This document shows, piece after piece, positions 26,287 to 34,996 of a stretch of 64,000 nucleotides of DNA. Position 1 is the first letter of the stretch. Every line of letters starts with the position of its first letter. The notes beneath the pieces were generated by a model, which saw only the letters and a list, made by a program, of their open reading frames with translations, had not been told where the DNA came from and ran no database searches. Both the position numbers and the translations under genes were made by a program. The DNA lies in assembly GCF_003413745.1 (NCBI RefSeq), contig NZ_QVID01000001.1, positions 1,488,001-1,552,000 on the forward strand. Direction: 5' to 3'. Source of the stretch: Marixanthomonas ophiurae. GTDB lineage: Bacteria; Bacteroidota; Bacteroidia; Flavobacteriales; Flavobacteriaceae.

Positions 26287-26307
26287 TCTTTTAAAACTTC
26301 CTGACAT

Positions 26308-28269
26308 TTGATAGCAAAAACCACCATAGACAATGTGTTTGAAACCGCTCGCGTAGAGGAGGTGATAGGTGATTTCGTGCAATTAAAGAAGTCAGGTAGT
26401 AACTTCAAGGGGCTCAGTCCGTTTAGTGATGAGCGCACGCCCAGTTTTATGGTTTCGCCAGTAAAACAAATTTGGAAAGATTTCAGTAGCGGAAAAGGGG
26501 GAAACGTAGTTGCTTTTTTAATGGAGCACGAACATTTCACCTATCCTGAGGCTATAAAATATTTGGCCAAAAAATACGGAATTGAAATTGAAGAAACCGA
26601 ACAGAGCGACGAGCAAAAGCAACAAGCTGACGAACGCGAGAGTTTATATCTGGTCAGCGAGTTTGCAAAAGATTATTTTAAGCACGTTTTGTTTAAAACT
26701 GAGGAAGGTAAAGCCATTGGTCTCAGTTATTTTAAGGAGCGGGGCTTTACTGAAGAGACCATTAAAAAATTCGATTTAGGGTTTTCCCCCGATAGTTGGG
26801 ATGCATTTACCAACCACGCTATAAAAAAAGGATACAAACTCGATTATCTTGATAAAACAGGCTTAACGATAGTAAAGGGCGAGAAACAATTCGACCGTTT
26901 TAAAGGTCGGGTCATGTTCCCTATTCGGAGTATGAGCGGTCGTACGTTGGGTTTTGGCGGTCGGATTCTTACCAACGATAAAAAAACGGCGAAATACCTA
27001 AACTCACCTGAGAGTGATATTTATCATAAAAGTAAGGTGCTTTACGGTATTTTCCACGCAAAACAGAGCATTGCCAAAGAAGACAACTGTTACTTGGTTG
27101 AAGGTTATACCGATGTAATCCAATTTCACCAAACGGGGATTGAAAATGTAGTATCATCATCTGGTACTGCTTTAACTCCTGAACAAATCAGGTTGGTAAA
27201 CCGATTGACGCAAAACATTACCGTATTGTTTGATGGAGATGCAGCTGGGTTACGCGCTTCACTTCGAGGTGTTGATTTAATTTTGGAACAGGGAATGAAC
27301 GTGAAAATTTGTACGTTCCCAGAAGGAGAAGATCCCGATAGTTTTTCACGGAAAAATTCATTGGAAAAATTGACCACTTTCCTTGAAGAAAACTCCCGTG
27401 ATTTTATTTCGTTTAAAGCGTCTTTATTAGCTAAAGAAGCGAAAAACGATCCAATTAAAAAAGCCGATACCATTCGTGATATGGTGGTGAGCATTTCAAA
27501 AATACCGGATGTAATAAAGCAAGAGATTTATATTAAGGAATGTTCCCGAATTATGGATATTTCGGAAGAAGTTCTTTTTAATACCCTTGCTCAATTAGTT
27601 AATAAGGATAAACGGGATGCATCTCGGAAAAAGAGGAGTGATAAGAAACCGATGGAAGTGGTTTCTGCAGAAAAAGAAAAAGCAGAAAAGATTGATGTTC
27701 AGTACGAGCTGGAACGAAAAATAATCGAATTGTTATTGTTGTACGGAACTAAAGAAGAGGATTTTGAAGAGTTAATTCTTGATACCGATGAAAAGGGTGA
27801 TGTTACTTTTAAACCTGAAATGCAAACGACAACGGTATTTCAAAAAATTTTTTTAGACCTTCAAGAAGATGAAATTGAATTTACCAACGAAGCATTTAAA
27901 GATTTATATTATGATATTATAGATCGGTTAACACGCGAAGAAGATTTAAAAGTAGATGCCTTCGTAAATAGTTTACAGCCTGAAAATGCATCGGCTGTTA
28001 CTGATATTTTGATGGAAGAAGAAAAATATAGCTTGCACGATTGGGAGCGCAATGAGATATATGTAAAAGAAAAGTCTCATTCTGTTTCACAGGTGGTGAG
28101 TGAGACAATTTTAAATTTACGGCGTGAATTAGTAAACCAAAAGATTAAAGAACTTTCAGGTGCTATAAAAGAACAAAGCCCAGAGGGCTCACAAGTAGAC
28201 CTGCAAGATGTTGTGGATTACATTACACTTAAAAAAGTAATTTCAGAAAAATTACGTAGGGTTTTATAA
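26308..28269 (+). CDS. dnaG: DNA primase DnaG with zinc ligands lost
   Basis: A 653-residue primase that makes RNA primers for replication. The start is TTG 26308, giving the family N terminus (MIAKTTIDNVFETARVEEVI). The zinc-ribbon region is recognisable by GLSPFSDERTPSFMVSP and DFSSGKGG, yet the four CHC2 ligands are Ser37, Ser40, Asp58 and Ser61. The catalytic core is intact: TOPRIM Glu in EGYTDVIQF and DGDAAG. The C-terminal helicase-interacting part (about 450-653) is present. Loss of all ligands means the ribbon cannot bind zinc in the usual way; I believe this is shared by related Flavobacteriaceae. Confidence 0.95.
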   Translation: MIAKTTIDNVFETARVEEVIGDFVQLKKSGSNFKGLSPFSDERTPSFMVSPVKQIWKDFSSGKGGNVVAFLMEHEHFTYPEAIKYLAKKYGIEIEETEQSDEQKQQADERESLYLVSEFAKDYFKHVLFKTEEGKAIGLSYFKERGFTEETIKKFDLGFSPDSWDAFTNHAIKKGYKLDYLDKTGLTIVKGEKQFDRFKGRVMFPIRSMSGRTLGFGGRILTNDKKTAKYLNSPESDIYHKSKVLYGIFHAKQSIAKEDNCYLVEGYTDVIQFHQTGIENVVSSSGTALTPEQIRLVNRLTQNITVLFDGDAAGLRASLRGVDLILEQGMNVKICTFPEGEDPDSFSRKNSLEKLTTFLEENSRDFISFKASLLAKEAKNDPIKKADTIRDMVVSISKIPDVIKQEIYIKECSRIMDISEEVLFNTLAQLVNKDKRDASRKKRSDKKPMEVVSAEKEKAEKIDVQYELERKIIELLLLYGTKEEDFEELILDTDEKGDVTFKPEMQTTTVFQKIFLDLQEDEIEFTNEAFKDLYYDIIDRLTREEDLKVDAFVNSLQPENASAVTDILMEEEKYSLHDWERNEIYVKEKSHSVSQVVSETILNLRRELVNQKIKELSGAIKEQSPEGSQVDLQDVVDYITLKKVISEKLRRVL

Positions 28270-28905
28270 TTATCCAAATTGAAACATACGAGACTGGTGT
28301 ATCAAATCGGCCAGATTATCCACTTTTAATTTTTTAAGTAATCTTGTTTTATAAGTGCTTACTGTTTTCTCGTTAATGTTAAGTGCATTAGCGATGTCCT
28401 TGTTTCTTTTTCCTCTAGAAAGCAAATTTAAAACTTCAATTTCGCGGGATGAAAGCTTTTTATAACGGCTTATAGCACTACTTTCACCTACATTACGACT
28501 AGTGAAGGTAGAGGTGAGTTCTTCATTTAAGAAAATTCCACCTTTTGCAATTTTACCAAGCGCATCTAAAAACACTTGTGTTGAAGCTGTTTTTGGTACA
28601 TATCCTGCTGCTCCAGATTTAATGGAACGCAAAGCATAAATTTCTTCAGGATGTGTTGAGAATATCAAAACCCTGGTTTGTGGAAATGATTCCTTGATGC
28701 TTCTAAGTGCATTAATACCGTTAATTTGCGGCATATCTATTTCCATAATGAGAATATCAGGACTATGTTCCTGTAAACTTTTGTAGAGCTCTTCCCCATT
28801 GTTAACTTTTGCAAGTATTGAGAATTCATCTTTTTTCTTTTTCAGCATACAAGAAATCCCTTTACGGGTAACTGGATGGTGATCTGCAATGATAATTTTT
28901 TTCAT
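28270..28905 (-). CDS. NarL/LuxR-type response regulator with Glu at the phospho-acceptor site
   Basis: A 211-residue regulator: receiver domain (about 1-120) and LuxR-type HTH (about 145-208; LSSREIEVLNLLSRGKRNKDIANAL). In place of the usual acidic pair and acceptor, the receiver has Asp8-His9 and Glu55 (PDILIMEIDMP), so the conserved phospho-acceptor Asp is Glu and one Mg-binding acid is His. The switch Thr/Ser and Lys (YVPKT) remain. It is probably phosphorylation-independent, perhaps locked in an active-like state. No histidine kinase lies beside it. It is convergent with dnaG, whose stop codon it touches. Confidence 0.9.
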   Translation of the reverse strand: MKKIIIADHHPVTRKGISCMLKKKKDEFSILAKVNNGEELYKSLQEHSPDILIMEIDMPQINGINALRSIKESFPQTRVLIFSTHPEEIYALRSIKSGAAGYVPKTASTQVFLDALGKIAKGGIFLNEELTSTFTSRNVGESSAISRYKKLSSREIEVLNLLSRGKRNKDIANALNINEKTVSTYKTRLLKKLKVDNLADLIHQSRMFQFG

Positions 28906-29048
28906 TAGTCTCTTTGTATTATACCTTAATAATTTTTAAGGGAGCAAAAAGTGTGAGGCTTGTAATACTTATACTACAAATCAAAACTAAAAAAAAGATT
29001 GCCAGTATGAGAGATTATTCGTTCAACGTACAGAAAACTCGTTGAATA

Positions 29049-29843
29049 CTATAAAACCTTGTAGGAATTAGGAATATTGCATACAGGAATCGGGTTCATT
29101 TTGTGTTGGTTAGCCTTGTTTAGGCGTAAGTAAGTGTTAAAAACGGCTTGTTTTCTTCCTTCAAAGTCAGTTGGGTTTTTACCATTTCCTTGCATTTTCA
29201 TGGCCCATTCCAATTCATCATAACTCGCTCCAATTTGATCTTCGTCGGTACGGCTATCGCCAAAAAGACCATCTGTTGGTGCGGCCTCTAAAATAGATAC
29301 TGGAACTTCCAAATATCTGCCTATTTCATAGACTTCACTTTTAAGTAAATCAGCTATTGGGCTTAAATCTACTCCGCCATCTCCATATTTTGTATAAAAC
29401 CCAACGCCAAAATCTTCTACTTTATTACCAGTACCAGCAACCAAATACCGATGTAGTCCTGCAAAATAGTACAATGTACTCATACGTAAACGGGCTCTTG
29501 TGTTGGCCAATGCTAAATCTAAGAAAGTATCATCACTGGTTTGCGGTACTTCCCTTTTAAATTGTTCAAAAACGGAAGTAAGGTCTATTTTTACATCACT
29601 TACATTGGCATAATGTGTTTTTAAACCGGCAATGTGTTCTTGTCCACGAGTAACTTGGCTTTGAGCTTGGTGTATTGGCATTTCCAAACATAATGTTCTA
29701 AGGCCTGTTTTGGCACACAATGCAGATGTCACGGCAGAATCAATACCCCCGCTTATACCCACAACAAAACCATCCATATTGGCATTTGTAGCATATTCTT
29801 TCAACCAATTTACAATGTGATTTACTACTTTTTCAGTTTGCAT
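29049..29843 (-). CDS. nadE: NAD(+) synthase NadE (ammonia-dependent form)
   Basis: A 264-residue ATP pyrophosphatase-fold enzyme making NAD from deamido-NAD. The P-loop GISGGIDSAVTS spans about 29-40, and TKYGDGGVDLSPI and GLFGDSRTDEDQIG are family motifs. The nitrilase-like glutaminase domain of the long form is missing, so ammonia must come directly or from another protein. It is divergent from gldB. Confidence 0.94.
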   Translation of the reverse strand: MQTEKVVNHIVNWLKEYATNANMDGFVVGISGGIDSAVTSALCAKTGLRTLCLEMPIHQAQSQVTRGQEHIAGLKTHYANVSDVKIDLTSVFEQFKREVPQTSDDTFLDLALANTRARLRMSTLYYFAGLHRYLVAGTGNKVEDFGVGFYTKYGDGGVDLSPIADLLKSEVYEIGRYLEVPVSILEAAPTDGLFGDSRTDEDQIGASYDELEWAMKMQGNGKNPTDFEGRKQAVFNTYLRLNKANQHKMNPIPVCNIPNSYKVL

Positions 29844-29915
29844 AGTGCTTCTTTATTTGTTGGTAAACTTTAAAGTGAGAATGCGTATCACCCCAATATT
29901 TTGAACTATAAAGCC

Positions 29916-29923
29916 TACCTTTG
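29916..29923 (+). promoter_or_regulatory. Candidate -7 element of the gldBC transcript
   Basis: TACCTTTG, exact to TAnnTTTG, 73 bases before the gldB ATG, giving a leader of about 65 bases. A TTG at 29901-29903 is too close (12 bases) to be a normal -33. Confidence 0.45.
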
Positions 29924-29996
29924 CAAACAAAAATAAACTAAAGTTAAAATTTAAAAAAGGAGATAACGTTAAACAGTTGTCAAATTGTAGTTGTAT

Positions 29997-30953
29997 ATGA
30001 AATTTTACGCATTGTTATTAGGAATAGCCCTTTTTACGGCTTGTGATTCAAAAAGTAAAAAAGAAAAGGAAATTGAAGCCATTCCTATGGATGTACAAGT
30101 AGTTCGTTTTGATAAGGAATTTGCGGCTGCATCTGTTCAAGATATTCCGAAACTTAAAAAAGAATACCCACAATTTTTTCCGAAGCAATTTGCAGATAGC
30201 GTTTGGGTGTCTAGAATTCAAGATACGTTACAACAACAGTTAGATAAAGAAGTTGCTAAACAGTTTCCTGATAATACTAAGATTGAAGATCAACTCATTC
30301 CTTTGTTTCAACATATACAATACTATTTTCCTGAATTTACAGCGCCAACGGTTTTTACAGTAACTTCAGATGTGGATTATAGCAATAAAGTAATAACAAC
30401 TGATACGATGTTGGTTGTTGCACTCGATACATATTTGGGGAGCGATCATCATTTTTACGAAGGCATTCAGCAATATATTTCTAAAGACTTAAATCCGGCT
30501 CAACTTGCACCAGATGTAGCTTCGGTTTATGCTCGGCAGCTTATTTCAAAACCGCAAAAACGAGATTTTTTAGCTCAGATGATTTTCTTCGGAAAAGAGC
30601 TTTATTTAAAAGATCTTTGGCTTCCAAATACCCATGATGCAGAAAAAATTGGTTACACGGAACCCGAATTACAGTGGGCACAGGAAAATGAGGAGTATAT
30701 GTGGCGTTATTTTGTTGAAAAAGAACTGCTGTACAGTACCAATCCTAAATTACCAGCCCGTTTTATAAACAAAGCGCCTTTTTCAAAATTCTATTTGGAA
30801 ATTGATAATGAATCGCCTGGAATGATAGGGTGTTATCTAGGTTGGCAAATTGTACGTGCTTACATGAAAAACAACTCGGTTGACCTTAAAAAAATGTTAC
30901 AAGAACAACCAGAAACGATATTTAATAATTCAAAATATAAACCAAAAAAGTAA
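29997..30953 (+). CDS. gldB: Gliding motility lipoprotein GldB
   Basis: A 318-residue lipoprotein from ATG 29997 (MKFYALLLGIALFTAC, lipobox Cys at 16); an in-frame TTG at 29991 is less likely. The sequence (PMDVQVVRFDKEFA, PELQWAQENEEYMWRYFVE, SPGMIGCYLGWQIVRAYM) matches GldB, essential for gliding in Flavobacterium johnsoniae and part of the T9SS/gliding machinery in the envelope. gldC starts in its stop codon (TAATG). Confidence 0.9.
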   Translation: MKFYALLLGIALFTACDSKSKKEKEIEAIPMDVQVVRFDKEFAAASVQDIPKLKKEYPQFFPKQFADSVWVSRIQDTLQQQLDKEVAKQFPDNTKIEDQLIPLFQHIQYYFPEFTAPTVFTVTSDVDYSNKVITTDTMLVVALDTYLGSDHHFYEGIQQYISKDLNPAQLAPDVASVYARQLISKPQKRDFLAQMIFFGKELYLKDLWLPNTHDAEKIGYTEPELQWAQENEEYMWRYFVEKELLYSTNPKLPARFINKAPFSKFYLEIDNESPGMIGCYLGWQIVRAYMKNNSVDLKKMLQEQPETIFNNSKYKPKK

Positions 30954-31288
30954 TGGCAAAAAACACTTCAAAAATTAACATAAACATCGACCTTGACGAA
31001 AATAAAGTTCCTGAAAAATTACAATGGTCCGCTCCAGATGGAGGTGTGGAAAATGAAGAAGCAAAGGCGATTTTTTTAAATGTTTGGGACAGTGAAAAAA
31101 GAGAATCTTTACGTATCGATCTTTGGACCAAAGATATGCCTTTAGATGATATGAAAGTATTCTTTCACCAAACCTTAAGTGCAATGGCAGATACTTTTGA
31201 GCGTGCTACAAACGATGAAAAAATGAGCGCCACTATGCGTGATTTTTGTGATTATTTTGCTGAAAAGTTAGAACTTAAAAAAGAGTAG
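30953..31288 (+). CDS. gldC: Gliding motility protein GldC
   Basis: A 111-residue soluble protein beginning MAKNTSKININIDLDENKVP, typical of GldC, and always found beside gldB in Flavobacteria. Mutants in gldC glide less well; its molecular role is not known. It overlaps gldB at TAATG and the next gene at TAGTG, so the three are probably translated together. Confidence 0.9.
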   Translation: MAKNTSKININIDLDENKVPEKLQWSAPDGGVENEEAKAIFLNVWDSEKRESLRIDLWTKDMPLDDMKVFFHQTLSAMADTFERATNDEKMSATMRDFCDYFAEKLELKKE

Positions 31289-31653
31289 TGCGACTCATTT
31301 TTGTATACAATGCAAATTCAGGTAAACGCAATGCCTATTTAGATAGTTTGCATAAAATTATGAGTCCGTCAACTTATACTTGTAGTCTTTGCGAATTGAC
31401 CTATGGCTTTTTTTCAGAAAAAAAAGAGTGGAAGCTATTTCGGAAACAAGAAAATATAGAAATGGATTTTTATCATAAAAATGAATTTGTGAAAAAATTC
31501 AAATCAAAATGGTTGCCTAAATATACGTTTCCAATAATCCTTTCAGAAAAAGATGATAGATTAGAGGTTTTTCTTTCTTCGGAAAAATTAAATGAATTAG
31601 AAACAGTCGAAGGTCTTGTTGAAAAAATTAGGAAAGGTCTAGCGTCCCGTTAA
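31288..31653 (+). CDS. Conserved protein of unknown function with CxxC, coupled to gldC
   Basis: A 121-residue protein beginning at GTG 31288, inside the gldC stop codon. Features: N-terminal [20 protein letters not shown], a Cys-rich motif [11 protein letters not shown] (CxxC) and a long basic middle part. No signal peptide or membrane helix. I know no function for it; similar proteins exist but are annotated vaguely. The CxxC could bind metal or be redox-active. Its end overlaps the convergent engB gene by 26 bases. Confidence 0.72.
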   Translation: MRLIFVYNANSGKRNAYLDSLHKIMSPSTYTCSLCELTYGFFSEKKEWKLFRKQENIEMDFYHKNEFVKKFKSKWLPKYTFPIILSEKDDRLEVFLSSEKLNELETVEGLVEKIRKGLASR

Positions 31654-32233
31654 CTTGACCAATATACTGTAAAACTTCGTCACGCCCAGTTGAATTGGTC
31701 GATGAGGTTACGAAAAATTGTGGCATTTCCATCCAAGTTTCAAGCATTTTCTCTTGATAGGCTTTTAAGTTTCGCTCTAAAGCTTTGGGTTTTAATTTAT
31801 CAGCTTTGGTAAAAATAATAGCAAATGGTTGTTGGTTTTCACCCAACCATTCCATAAACTCAAGATCGACAGGTTGTGGTTCATGACGACAATCTATCAA
31901 TACAAAGCCCATGATTAGTTGCTCTCTATTTTTAAAATACTCAGTAATAAATTTTTGAAATGTCTTTTTACTCTTTTTGGAAACCTTCGCGTAACCATAA
32001 CCTGGCAAATCGACTAAATGCCAACTTTTATTAATCAAAAAATGATTAATAAGCTGTGTTTTACCAGGACGCCCGGATGTTTTTGCAAGGTTTTTTCGTT
32101 GCATTAACATATTGATAAGGGACGACTTACCAACGTTAGACCGGCCAATAAAAGCATATTCGGGTAAACGAGATTTAGGACATTTGGCAACATCGCTGTT
32201 GCTCATTACAAATTCTGCCGCTTTAATCTTCAT
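31628..32233 (-). CDS. engB: Ribosome biogenesis GTP-binding protein YihA/YsxC (EngB)
   Basis: A 201-residue TRAFAC GTPase with G1 GRSNVGKS (30-37), G3 DLPGYGYA, G4 TKAD and G5 SST, acting in assembly of the 50S subunit. Length is standard. It lies 5 bases after the alpha/beta hydrolase gene on the same strand. Confidence 0.96.
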   Translation of the reverse strand: MKIKAAEFVMSNSDVAKCPKSRLPEYAFIGRSNVGKSSLINMLMQRKNLAKTSGRPGKTQLINHFLINKSWHLVDLPGYGYAKVSKKSKKTFQKFITEYFKNREQLIMGFVLIDCRHEPQPVDLEFMEWLGENQQPFAIIFTKADKLKPKALERNLKAYQEKMLETWMEMPQFFVTSSTNSTGRDEVLQYIGQVNGTLDLS

Positions 32234-32238
32234 ATGGC

Positions 32239-33003
32239 TTAAAGATTTCGCTTTTGTAACCAGGCATACAGAAGTTTGTTAAACTCATCTGGATGTTCCA
32301 TCATGGCAGCGTGGCCACATTTGTCGATCCAATATAAATCGGAGTCTGGTAGTAATTCATTAAATTCTGTGGCGACCTCAGGAGGGGTTACATTGTCATT
32401 TTTCCCCCAAATAATACAAGTTGGTGTTTCCATTTTAGGAAGATCCTTCGCCATATTATGTCTAATGGCGCTTTTTGCAATAGCCAAAGTTCGTATTAAC
32501 TTATTTCGATCGTTTACCGAAGCATAAACTTCGTCCACAATTTCTTTAGTAGCAACAGCGGGATCGTAGAAAACATTTTCAGCTTTCTTCTGGATATATT
32601 CGTAATCGCCTCGTTTTGGGTAGCTTTCGCCCATAGCGCTTTCATATAGGCCAGAACTTCCAGTAATTACAAGTGCCTTAACTTTTTCAGGATATAATTT
32701 TGTGCAAAGCAAACCTATGTGGCCGCCTAATGAATTCCCTAACAAAATAACTTCCTCAAAACCTTTATGGTCAATAAATTCTGAAACGTATTTTGCGAAA
32801 TTTTTCACGTTCGTTTTCAGTAAAGACATGCTGTAGATTGGTAATTCGGGAATGAGAATTTTGTAGCCTTTTTCAGGGAAAAAGTCTGTAACTCCATCAA
32901 AGTTGCTCAGCCCACCCATGAGTCCGTGTAAAACAACAACTGGCGTGCCTTCACCCAGTTCTATATATTTAAATTTTCCTTCTTCGTGTATTTGGTTCGC
33001 CAT
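32239..33003 (-). CDS. Alpha/beta hydrolase
   Basis: A 254-residue alpha/beta hydrolase. The nucleophile elbow is GNSLGGH with Ser91, the oxyanion region HGLMGG is at 26-31, the acid is in [12 protein letters not shown] (about 200) and the catalytic His in [11 protein letters not shown] (about 230). No signal peptide, so cytoplasmic. Substrate unknown; such genes are usual in front of engB in Flavobacteria, as I recall. It forms a two-gene run with engB. Confidence 0.9.
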   Translation of the reverse strand: MANQIHEEGKFKYIELGEGTPVVVLHGLMGGLSNFDGVTDFFPEKGYKILIPELPIYSMSLLKTNVKNFAKYVSEFIDHKGFEEVILLGNSLGGHIGLLCTKLYPEKVKALVITGSSGLYESAMGESYPKRGDYEYIQKKAENVFYDPAVATKEIVDEVYASVNDRNKLIRTLAIAKSAIRHNMAKDLPKMETPTCIIWGKNDNVTPPEVATEFNELLPDSDLYWIDKCGHAAMMEHPDEFNKLLYAWLQKRNL

Positions 33004-33025
33004 TCAATACTGAAATTATTAGAAG

Positions 33026-33033
33026 CAAAAGTA
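33026..33033 (-). promoter_or_regulatory. Candidate -7 element of the hydrolase-engB transcript
   Basis: Minus strand TACTTTTG, exact to TAnnTTTG, 22 bases before the ATG at 33003. A TTG about 15-16 bases further up is a possible -33. Confidence 0.45.
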
Positions 33034-33082
33034 ATCAAAATTATAGAACAATAGCTTTCTTCCTAAGATACAGTGCAATATT

Positions 33083-33118
33083 AATTTCTATAAAGAACTC
33101 TTATTCTTTATAGAAATT
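33083..33118. repeat. Perfect 15-bp inverted repeat in the hydrolase-mraZ gap
   Basis: AATTTCTATAAAGAA (33083-33097) and TTCTTTATAGAAATT (33104-33118) are exact complements with a 6-base loop. It lies about 50 bases upstream of the hydrolase -7 element and 105 bases before the first MraZ box, in a 315-base gap (33004-33318) that otherwise holds only AT-rich sequence and the two promoters. It could be an operator or an RNA hairpin; a T run is short on either strand. Confidence 0.6.
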
Positions 33119-33223
33119 TTAATAAACAACTTAGCTTTTTTCTCTGAAGTAGAAATTGCTAATATGCTTTGATTAAAAAGGTTATTAACAATTAAACAGC
33201 TCTGAGTATTGAAAAATTAGTAA

Positions 33224-33287
33224 GTGGTAAAACTTATCAACAAAGTGGTAAAAAGTGGTAAAAAGTGGTAAAACTTCTTTATATTTG
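33224..33287 (+). promoter_or_regulatory. MraZ operator (four GTGGTA repeats) and dcw promoter
   Basis: GTGGTAAAA occurs at 33224, 33245, 33255 and 33265. The last three are spaced 10 bp, one helix turn, and the first is 21 bp (two turns) further up, as expected of direct repeats contacted by ring-shaped MraZ on one DNA face. An exact -7 element, TATATTTG (33280-33287), follows directly, so the boxes cover the -33 region. This implies repression of the cluster by its own first product. The mraZ start is 32 bases after the -7 element. Confidence 0.82.
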
Positions 33288-33318
33288 AAACTAATAATAG
33301 CCAAAAAGTAACCCCTTA

Positions 33319-33792
33319 GTGCTCAATTTAATAGGTACATATGAATGCAAAGCAGACTCGAAAGGTCGAGTCATGATGCCGTCTGCGCTAAAAAAACAAT
33401 TAGCTCCAGTGGCTCCAAGTGGATTTGTGGTTAAGCGTGCTGTTTTTCAGCCATGCCTTGAACTGTACCCGATGGATGAGTGGAATGGGTTGATGGCGAA
33501 GATGGGTAAACTAAACAGATTTAACCGTAAAAACAACGATTTTATCCGTCGCTTTACTGCAGGAGTTAAAACGGTTGAGCTAGATGCTACGGGTAGGCTG
33601 TTAATACCGAAAGACTTGATGTCTTTTGCTGGTTTGAGTAAAGAGTTAGTGCTCTCTTCAGCAATAAATATTGTAGAAATTTGGGATAAAGAGAAATACG
33701 AACAAGCTATTAACGATGCTGCCAGTGATTTTGCAGATCTGGCTGAGGAGGTAATGGGCGATGTCAATGATGATGATCATGGAATATCATAA
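33319..33792 (+). CDS. mraZ: Transcriptional regulator MraZ
   Basis: A 157-residue protein with two SpoVT/AbrB-like domains (about 4-60 and 78-128); NLIGTYECKADSKGRVMMPSA and LDATGRLLIPKDL are the duplicated DNA-binding motifs. The start is GTG 33319. In E. coli MraZ binds repeats in its own promoter and represses the dcw cluster; the repeats are seen just upstream. The end overlaps the first possible rsmH start. Confidence 0.95.
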   Translation: MLNLIGTYECKADSKGRVMMPSALKKQLAPVAPSGFVVKRAVFQPCLELYPMDEWNGLMAKMGKLNRFNRKNNDFIRRFTAGVKTVELDATGRLLIPKDLMSFAGLSKELVLSSAINIVEIWDKEKYEQAINDAASDFADLAEEVMGDVNDDDHGIS

Positions 33793-34675
33793 TCCGGTAT
33801 TATTAACCGAAACGGTTGATGGGTTAAACATAGATCCTAACGGGGTCTATGTAGATGTGACCTTTGGTGGAGGAGGGCATTCGCGAGAAATATTAAAGCA
33901 TCTTGGTGAAAACGCAAAATTAATAGCCTTTGACCAAGACAAGGATGCGCTTGAGAATGCTATCGACGACCCGAGGTTTTTGTTAATTAATGAAAATTTT
34001 AGGTTTCTCAAGCGCTTCTTACGCTTTTACGGCTATAAAGAAGTTGATGGAATTTTAGGTGATTTTGGAGTTTCATCGCATCAGTTTGATGTAGCAGAAC
34101 GTGGTTTTTCAACTCGTTTTGAAGCTGATCTGGATATGCGGATGAATCAAAAAAGTGAGTTTTCGGCATTTAACGTGGTTAATAATTATGATGAGAAGCA
34201 ATTGCGAAGCGTGTTGTCTCAATACGGTGAGTTAAGAGCAGCAGCCGGAATGGCTCGTGTAATCGTTGAGGCAAGACTTGATGGCGAAATAAAAACTAGC
34301 GAACAGCTTAAGAAGGCATTAGGACGTTTTCTTCCAAAGCATAGGGAGAACAAAATATTGGCTCAAATTTATCAAGCTATTCGTATAGAGGTAAATCAAG
34401 AGCTAGAGGTTTTAAAAGAATTTTTATTGCAAACGCAAGAAGTTTTAAAACCTGGCGGGAGATTGAGTTTGATAAGCTATCATTCGTTAGAAGATCGTTT
34501 GGTAAAAAGATATATGAGGGATGGACAGTTTGAGGGGCAACCTGAGAAAGATGTGTTTGGAAGAGTAGAGGTTCCTTTTAAGCGAGTGGGAAAATTTATA
34601 ATTCCTTCCGAAGAAGAAATAAAAGAAAATAATCGTGCTCGTAGTGCAAAACTTCGAGTAGCAGAAAAATTATAA
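33779..34675 (+). CDS. rsmH: 16S rRNA (cytosine1402-N4)-methyltransferase RsmH
   Basis: A SAM-dependent methyltransferase of 298 residues from ATG 33779 (MEYHNPVLLTETVDGL, the usual family start); an in-frame ATG at 33761 inside mraZ would add six residues. Motif I is DVTFGGGGHSREIL, and GDFGVSSHQFD and SYHSLEDRLVKRY are family signatures. It modifies C1402 in the ribosomal P site. It overlaps mraZ by 14 bases and ftsL at TAATG. Confidence 0.95.
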   Translation: MEYHNPVLLTETVDGLNIDPNGVYVDVTFGGGGHSREILKHLGENAKLIAFDQDKDALENAIDDPRFLLINENFRFLKRFLRFYGYKEVDGILGDFGVSSHQFDVAERGFSTRFEADLDMRMNQKSEFSAFNVVNNYDEKQLRSVLSQYGELRAAAGMARVIVEARLDGEIKTSEQLKKALGRFLPKHRENKILAQIYQAIRIEVNQELEVLKEFLLQTQEVLKPGGRLSLISYHSLEDRLVKRYMRDGQFEGQPEKDVFGRVEVPFKRVGKFIIPSEEEIKENNRARSAKLRVAEKL

Positions 34676-34992
34676 TGAAGAAAAACTTTTACAACATAAT
34701 AAAAGGAAAGTTTTTGGTGAATGACGATGCGCTTAAAAATTGGCGTTTCATCTTTTTTTTGTCATTATTAGCGTTAGTTATGATTGCGAGTTCGCATAGC
34801 GCAGATAAAAAAGTATACAAAATAGCGAAGCTTAACAATGAGGTGAAAGAATTAAAAAGTGAATATCTGGACATTCGAAAGCGGCTTATGCAAACCCGAA
34901 TGGAAAGTAAAATTGAAGTGGCGATGGCAAAAAGGGGATTGAAACCCTCGGTTACGCCCCCTCAAAAAATTAAAATTATAAAAAAAGAATAG
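34675..34992 (+). CDS. ftsL: Cell division protein FtsL-like
   Basis: A 105-residue bitopic protein: cytoplasmic N terminus (about 1-23), one membrane helix (about 24-42, WRFIFFLSLLALVMIASSHS) and a coiled coil (about 46-90) ending in a short basic tail. Sequence identity to FtsL proteins is low, as usual, but size, topology and position between rsmH and ftsI identify it. In the divisome FtsL works with FtsB and FtsQ to switch on FtsWI. Confidence 0.85.
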   Translation: MKKNFYNIIKGKFLVNDDALKNWRFIFFLSLLALVMIASSHSADKKVYKIAKLNNEVKELKSEYLDIRKRLMQTRMESKIEVAMAKRGLKPSVTPPQKIKIIKKE

Positions 34993-34996
34993 TACG

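Noticed and set aside
29022-29046. TTCAACG / CGTTGAA hairpin just after nadE
   Set aside because: Seven-base arms, 11-base loop and no T run; too weak to call a terminator.
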